This document shows positions 8,120 to 10,471 of a stretch of DNA of 10,471 nucleotides, in pieces. The stretch spans positions 1 to 10,471 of the forward strand of contig JNEM01013293.1 of the NCBI GenBank assembly GCA_000697335.1, written 5' to 3'. This DNA comes from Conidiobolus incongruus B7586. Its lineage: Eukaryota > Entomophthoromycota > Entomophthoromycetes > Entomophthorales > Conidiobolaceae. A model generated the notes under the pieces. That model made no database searches. It worked only from the letters and a program-made list of their open reading frames with translations, and was not told the DNA's origin. How positions within the stretch are numbered: position 1 is the stretch's first letter; each line of letters opens with the position of its first letter. Both the position numbers and the translations under genes were made by a program.

Positions 8120-8600
8120 TTAATGCCATTTGTCCTGGATAGACTCCATCAAACTCGTTCACACCTCTTTTATCTTGTACAATTTATTTAATTTTGACAA
8201 AATTTTTCGATTTCACAAACTTCTCTTTCCGGTTGGTAGATATTCAAATTTGGCGTACTTTCAATGACATTCGGATATTTTCCCTACTGTCCTTGTAATG
8301 AATTGTAGATTGTAGCTTTAAAGGGAATAATAGATCAAAATCATTATTATTTAAATTACATATCACCCATTCAGCTCAAACAAAAAACACCACTCTCATT
8401 ATTCATTCTCTGTAATGTATCCTACTAATTAATATATATTCACTATTCAAAAATCACATTAATCAACATGTAAATTCATAGTCACTATATCTTTTCAATC
8501 GTTCAAGTACTCTACTAATAATTAAATGATTTAAAATAATCTACTTTCAAATTTTTGTATTAGTATACTATAATAAAATATTACATATATAATTTAATTC
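8120..8600 (+). terminator. FLCN: Probable 3' UTR and polyadenylation region of FLCN
   Basis: After the TAA stop at 8117-8119, moderately GC-containing sequence continues to about 8350 and then fades to the AT-rich background. The first canonical AATAAA is at 8572-8577, with a variant ATTAAA at 8521-8526 and a further AATAAA at 8765-8770. In DNA this AT-rich such hexamers are common by chance, so the true cleavage site could lie earlier. No coding potential is seen here. Confidence 0.4.
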
Positions 8601-8801
8601 ATAGAATTAATACAATTTACAATTTATTTTTATTAATTGTTATTAAATATTAAAATATAACTAATAATAAACAATATATATAAATAATGATGATTTAATA
8701 TTATGTAATATATATTATTCTTTGATCTTGTAATTGTTGTGAATATTCGAAATTAACAGTTTCAAATAAAATCAGAATTATCAACTTGTACCAAAGTGAG
8801 T

Positions 8802-8815
8802 TTCCTAATTAGGAA
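8802..8815. repeat. 14-bp perfect palindrome TTCCTAATTAGGAA
   Basis: A perfect dyad containing the homeodomain-type core TAATTA, about 700 bp downstream of the FLCN stop. No partner feature is seen. Confidence 0.5.
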
Positions 8816-9505
8816 TTAGCTACCATTTTTAACAAACTTCTATTAACACTCTTAAACTTTGATAAGTCCCTTTCCCCAACGATAATTGGCTATAAATCCA
8901 ACTAGTATTGATGGAAACAATCCAATAAACTTGTCAATTCCATATCTGATCAGTTTGAATTTTACCAACCATTTGATTGGTTCAATTTATTTTATTAAAC
9001 TATTGATTTGGATCAGAAATTTTAAAATATAAATAAGGATGTAAAATTTGAAATTTGATGTAACGTTAATAGTATCCATTTAAAAAAATTTTTTTCTACT
9101 TTTAAATTCTAGAATTTAAAGTATACTTTATTAGTAATTTACTAATTATTTTCATTTAATTAGTAAAAAAAATAATGAATTTAATTGGTAAATTATACAT
9201 ATTCATAATTTTACACAAAATATTTTGATTATCTATAAATTTTTAATTAATTTATTAATTAGTAAATTTTGCCCCATTTTTTTCTTATCTTTTCCTAATT
9301 ATATTAATTATATTGAAGCGATTATTCAAGTTCTGTTTTATTTTTTTTAAAATTTTTTTTAATATTAATTTAGATAAATTATCAATCTTAAATTAATTTT
9401 TTTATCAGTTAATTTAACAAAATTATAAAATAATTAATATATTTGGTAAATATTAAATTTTTTATGTTTCTAAAAATAATATTTTGAAAAAAAATACATT
9501 ATTAT

Positions 9506-9570
9506 ATGTTGATCATATCAATGATATTTGAATATTATTAATTTTTAATATTTTTCAAATATGTCAACAT
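9506..9570. repeat. Compound inverted repeat, 65 bp
   Basis: ATGTTGA (9506-9512) is matched by TCAACAT (9564-9570). Inside it, ATATTTGAA (9524-9532) is matched by TTCAAATAT (9554-9562), and TATTA (9533-9537) by TAATA (9546-9550). An 11-base bulge sits on the left side. No flanking target-site duplication is evident, so it is not called a transposon. Confidence 0.45.
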
Positions 9571-9618
9571 TCAATTGTTTTGTGAATATTCTATGAGTGT
9601 TTATTTACATTAATATTC

Positions 9619-9636
9619 TAATAATAATAATAATAA
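9619..9636. repeat. (TAA)6 microsatellite
   Basis: Six perfect TAA units, bounded by TTC before and TTCC after. A simple repeat in spacer DNA. Confidence 0.8.
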
Positions 9637-10471
9637 TTCCCAATATGTTCAAAAATAGTCACTATGTTGACTAATCAAATTAAATTCTGATATATTAAAA
9701 TATGTATATAATATAATATTATTATATAATAAATATTTAACCTTTGATATTATATATTATAAATTTTTATATGATTAATAATTATTAATATTATATATGT
9801 TTAAAGTTAAATTTATTCAAAGTTAATCAAATTTGATTATGCTTGTTAAAGTATTATATAGTCTAAAAACCTCTAGAAGGTAAGTCTTGATATTGATTTT
9901 AGAAAATTACTTTGATAGACTATTAAATAATAGAGTATTCTTTTTAATAATATTAATATCTTGAGTTTATCTTTATATGAATTAAAGATATTTTGAAACC
10001 TTATATGATTTTACTTATAAATATAAATATTTTTCAAATATTATATATTATTAATTATTACTTTATATCAAAGATATTTTTTGGTTTTATTAAATAAGTT
10101 TTGTTTAAATATAAAATAAAATTATTTGGATATCATTTATATATTTTAATTATTTTATCTTTATTATAAATGAATTTTTTATTATTTTATATATTTCAAA
10201 ATCAAAGGTGTATATTGAAATAATAGTATTAAATCATTTGTATGATTTATTTAATTATATATTAATTGATAAGTTTTGATATATTTTGAATTTAATATTT
10301 ATTAATATTTCATTTTTATTATAATTAATTTTAAATATACTTTTCTTTATCAATAATAATATATAATAGTAACAATGATTAATTATTCATAATTTTTTTT
10401 ATTTAATAAAGTGATATATATGTTATTAATTGAAAAAACTATATATCAAATTCAGATAATAATATTTTATA

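Larger units (their letters stand above)
8601..10471. other. AT-rich gene-free downstream spacer
   Basis: Composition falls back to very AT-rich sequence, with a modest GC rise at about 8750-9020 and very low GC beyond that. No reading frame, RNA gene or element with recognisable ends is seen. It carries a (TAA)6 microsatellite, a 14-bp palindrome and a compound inverted repeat, listed separately. Confidence 0.65.

Noticed and set aside
8967-8982. AACCA-TTTGAT-TGGTT inverted repeat
   Set aside because: The arms are only five bases with no wider structure, and many such repeats are expected.

Overview
The window comes from a nuclear genome of a very AT-rich eukaryote. It holds one recognisable gene, in the middle, with long AT-rich flanks on both sides in which I find no gene. 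The gene has six coding exons (5651-8119, + strand) separated by five GT-AG introns, four of which are only 50-60 bp. The joined exons come to 1998 nt, or 665 codons plus a stop. They encode a full-length folliculin (FLCN; Lst7 in yeasts), with the N-terminal longin domain, the GAP arginine finger and the C-terminal DENN region all identifiable from recalled family sequence.

Organism: tiny introns, GTA-type donors, CTAAT/TTAAC-like branch points, roughly 7-15% GC in sampled distal flank lines against about 40-45% in sampled exon lines, and a few fungal-looking protein features (a Cys-Pro-Thr-Cys motif and LYAALRQACVRSLS) suggest an early-diverging, AT-rich fungus. Candidates include Glomeromycotina-like or Entomophthoromycotina-like lineages. 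A fast-evolving AT-rich invertebrate is not excluded. This placement is inference only.

Layout: 1 to about 4480 is extremely AT-rich spacer with only short palindromes and small GC islets. From about 4480 to 5588 the GC is intermediate (about 27% in a sampled line); this probably holds the promoter and perhaps a non-coding 5' exon. From 5589 to 5650 is a 5' leader following a good 3' splice-site-like sequence. From 5651 to 8119 is FLCN. From 8120 to about 8600 is the probable 3' UTR and its polyadenylation region. From about 8600 to 10471 the sequence returns to AT-rich spacer with a microsatellite and hairpins.

Function: folliculin pairs with FNIP (Lst4 in yeast) on the lysosome or vacuole and acts as a GTPase-activating protein for RagC/D (yeast Gtr2), linking amino-acid supply to TORC1. 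No partner gene is present here. I found no convincing evidence of a mobile element, RNA gene, CRISPR array or undescribed multi-gene system. The most useful observations concern the gene model and the divergence of this folliculin.
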